From UMGS1124 sp045541255 (GTDB taxonomy: Bacteria; Bacillota_I; Bacilli_A; RF39; UBA660), in NCBI GenBank assembly GCA_045541255.1, contig JAZQIU010000017.1, positions 1-46,983 on the forward strand: 46,983 nt of DNA, in the 5' to 3' direction. Of this stretch, positions 45,064 through 46,983 are shown in pieces. The first letter of the stretch is position 1; each line of letters opens with the position of its first letter. The notes under the pieces were generated by a model that was not told the origin of the DNA, ran no database searches, and was given only the letters and a program-made list of their open reading frames with translations. The translations under genes were made by a program, and so were the position numbers.

Positions 45064-45399
45064 ATGCAAAATATAGTTTTTTTGATAGGGAGATTAGTTA
45101 ATGATCCAGAATTAAAAAAGAGCGAAAAAGATAAAGATTATAGCACCATCACTTTAGCAGTACAACGTTCTTTCAAAAATTCAAATGGTATATATGAAAC
45201 TGATTTTATTAAATGTAAATTATGGAATGGTATAGCTACTAGAGTACATGAATTCTGTAAAAAAGGAGATTTGGTAGGAGTAAAAGGAAGAATTCAAATA
45301 AGAAATTACGAAGAAAACACAGAAATAAAATATATAACTGAGATAATAGCGGATAAAGTTAGTTTTTTATCTAATAAAAATACTGAAGAAAAAAGATAA
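45064..45399 (+). CDS. ssb: Short single-stranded DNA-binding protein
   Basis: 111 residues. A single OB fold with the SSB signature: NIVFLIGRLVNDPEL, ITLAVQRSF, TDFIKCKLW, KGDLVGVKGRIQIRNYE. It lacks the Gln/Gly linker and the acidic DDDIPF-type tip that recruits partners in the main SSB, so this is probably a secondary, PriB-like or competence-type paralogue. An optimal AAAGGAGG site precedes the ATG. It lies between parE and a convergent unknown gene. Confidence 0.9.
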   Translation: MQNIVFLIGRLVNDPELKKSEKDKDYSTITLAVQRSFKNSNGIYETDFIKCKLWNGIATRVHEFCKKGDLVGVKGRIQIRNYEENTEIKYITEIIADKVSFLSNKNTEEKR

Positions 45400-45410
45400 G
45401 AATTCTATTA

Positions 45411-46343
45411 TCATGTTCTATAAAAAGGATCTATTAATGATAATTCTTTTTTCTTATCTTTTTCTATTTTTTCTAAACTATCTTTTCTATATTTAAGATC
45501 AGATAAACATATTAAAAAAGGTTTAATAATATTAAGTCTCTGTATACCTTCGCTAGGTAAAAAGAATTTTTTCTTTGAAATGCAACTATTTATATACATT
45601 AATTCAGGAGTCATAACCTTAGCACTTTCTGAATTGAAAAATGGTACAGATAATAATTCATCTTCTTTTTCTTTAACCGCATTACTGTGAATAATATAAG
45701 CATCTACAAAAATTAATCTTAATAAATAGCGTTTGAAAAATTCTACTTTATTTATATCAGACATATATTCTTTATTAATGTTAAAAATATCTTCATCATA
45801 TTTATCGGTTTCAATGATTTCTAGAATAAATTTTATTTTATCTAAAGGATTATATTTTTCAAATAACTTAAAAAGTGTAATTCTTTCTAATTCTTTTAAG
45901 GTATAAACTAATTGTAAGTTATTTATATATTCAAAATAACTAGCATATTTTTTTATACAATCACTTTCTTTTAATAAATTAATTTCGTTATTTTTCTTTT
46001 TAATAATATATCTTATAGCGTTAATCAAACAAATTCTTTTAAAATTTATATCAGTAATATTTGTATTATTAATATCATTTTTATAATAATCAATATAATT
46101 AATATATTTCATTTTTTCAGATGCTTCACAAAATCCTAAAGAATATAAAATAGAATAATATAATAAATATGGTAAATAATTTCCGAATTTATTAAAAAAT
46201 ATATCTATAAGCTTATTAGGAATGTGCTCTTCATCAAAAATAATATTTAAATTTGATGCGTTTTCTAAATAACGATTTTTTAAATTCATTTCATAAACAC
46301 TTATAAAAGAGTCTAAAATATTTTTCTCTAAAAAATTTAACAT
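45411..46343 (-). CDS. Unknown protein, all-helical
   Basis: 310 residues, Lys/Ile/Asn-rich with alternating helical segments and no clear membrane helix or catalytic motif. AAGGGGAG lies before the ATG, so it is probably expressed. It converges with ssb, whose stop is only 11 bp away, and no terminator was seen between them. No family recognised. Confidence 0.75.
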   Translation of the reverse strand: MLNFLEKNILDSFISVYEMNLKNRYLENASNLNIIFDEEHIPNKLIDIFFNKFGNYLPYLLYYSILYSLGFCEASEKMKYINYIDYYKNDINNTNITDINFKRICLINAIRYIIKKKNNEINLLKESDCIKKYASYFEYINNLQLVYTLKELERITLFKLFEKYNPLDKIKFILEIIETDKYDEDIFNINKEYMSDINKVEFFKRYLLRLIFVDAYIIHSNAVKEKEDELLSVPFFNSESAKVMTPELMYINSCISKKKFFLPSEGIQRLNIIKPFLICLSDLKYRKDSLEKIEKDKKKELSLIDPFYRT

Positions 46344-46430
46344 AAAAAACTCCCCTTTGAATAAAAAATATTATATTAATTATTAGTAATTAAATCAAGT
46401 CCAAATTTATATATTTTATTAAGGTGAGTT

Positions 46431-46983
46431 ATGAAATATTTTAGATTAATTGGAATTATGTCGTTATTAGTTTTTTCTTTTTATTTAACAGATTTTGTCA
46501 CAGAGCTGGCTATCAATACTAATCCATTAATGCAGACAATAAACAAAAATAGTAAAAATTATCGTGAAACTAGTGTAGATGCAATAATAGAAAACAATAC
46601 TATAATTCCCGGAATAAAAGGTAAAAAAGTAAATGAAATGGAAAGTTTTTTAAATATGAAAGATTTTGGTTCTTTTAATATAAATTATTTAGTATATGAT
46701 TCTATTAAACCAGAAATAAGTATTGAAGACAACAAGGATAAAATAATAATATCTGGGAATAAAAATATTAGACAAATAACAATTTTAATAAAAAATAATA
46801 ATGATATAGAAGGATATGTACAAACTAAAAATATAAAATATTCTAAACTAATTACTACTAAAGATAATATAATAATAGGCGAAAATATAAATATAGAAAC
46901 TAATAAAAAAATGTTTGAAAATTTAGATATACTTTTAAATAAAAAAGAATTAAATAAAAAAATATGTATTATAAATTATTCAA
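46431..46983 (+). CDS. Exported protein, 3' end outside window
   Basis: The first ~184 codons are in the window and the frame is open at its end. A signal/anchor helix (about 6-22, SLLVFSFYLTDF) is followed by IIPGIKGKKVNEMES and YDSIKPEISIEDN, phrases I associate with N-terminal parts of polysaccharide deacetylase-like proteins of Bacilli. The catalytic part would lie beyond the window, so the assignment is weak. AGGTGAG precedes the ATG. The protein is likely surface-attached. Confidence 0.65.
   Translation, partial: MKYFRLIGIMSLLVFSFYLTDFVTELAINTNPLMQTINKNSKNYRETSVDAIIENNTIIPGIKGKKVNEMESFLNMKDFGSFNINYLVYDSIKPEISIEDNKDKIIISGNKNIRQITILIKNNNDIEGYVQTKNIKYSKLITTKDNIIIGENINIETNKKMFENLDILLNKKELNKKICIINYS

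Overview
The window is a 47-kb stretch of a very AT-rich bacterial chromosome. Ribosome binding sites of the AGGAGG/GGTGAT type, a valine T-box leader, cdsA-rseP, der, mutS, valS, parE, short ssb-like and def genes, and TGA used as a stop codon all point to a Bacillota (low-GC Gram-positive) organism. An uncultured gut Bacilli lineage related to RF39/Erysipelotrichales is my best guess, but no 16S gene is present to prove it.

Layout. (1) 1-1262: the 3' part of a large exported, C-lectin/FGE-like protein. Its last ~155 bp are abruptly GC-rich and full of NNC codons, which looks like the variable region of a diversity-generating retroelement (DGR) target. (2) 1366-5147: a CmpB-like membrane protein, cdsA, rseP, a membrane-anchored surface protein and tRNA-His. 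(3) About 5540-20650: an accessory region that opens with a large serine recombinase. It then carries two tandem SET-domain genes, an MBL-fold hydrolase, a GNAT, a PNPOx-like protein, a small gene that apparently starts with ATT, a structured leader before a duplicated DNA-binding-like protein, a YunG-like protein, a nuclease-STAND defence-type ATPase, a NUDIX protein, a LigD-like end-processing polymerase without a ligase, a rhodanese lipoprotein, an XRE regulator, a FAD-Rieske oxidoreductase, an SDR and a decayed cation-efflux gene. (4) 20649-24147: a minus-strand operon of radical-SAM DNA-repair protein, DUF4130 protein and a divergent GroEL paralogue. (5) 24276-32511: a G5-domain surface protein, peptide deformylase-like protein, VanZ-RDD protein, der, a zinc peptidase, an rRNA methyltransferase, a structured intergenic region with a possible small hydrophobic peptide gene, and mutS. 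(6) 32698-36421: a long prepilin-like protein, a small membrane protein and a PilB/GspE ATPase, i.e. type IV pilus-like parts. (7) 36485-46983: a T-box-controlled HD-domain gene plus valS, two DUF5684 membrane proteins, two unknown genes, parE, a short ssb, an unknown minus-strand gene and a partial exported protein.

How they fit together: housekeeping genes (phospholipid synthesis, intramembrane proteolysis, ribosome assembly, mismatch repair, tRNA charging, chromosome segregation) surround an integrated accessory block with defence, DNA-end repair and redox/detoxification cargo. The surface-protein genes at 1, 3902, 24276 and 32698, with the PilB-like ATPase, suggest an elaborate cell surface that may be diversified by a retroelement located outside the window. 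No CRISPR array, IS transposase, reverse transcriptase or rRNA gene was seen.
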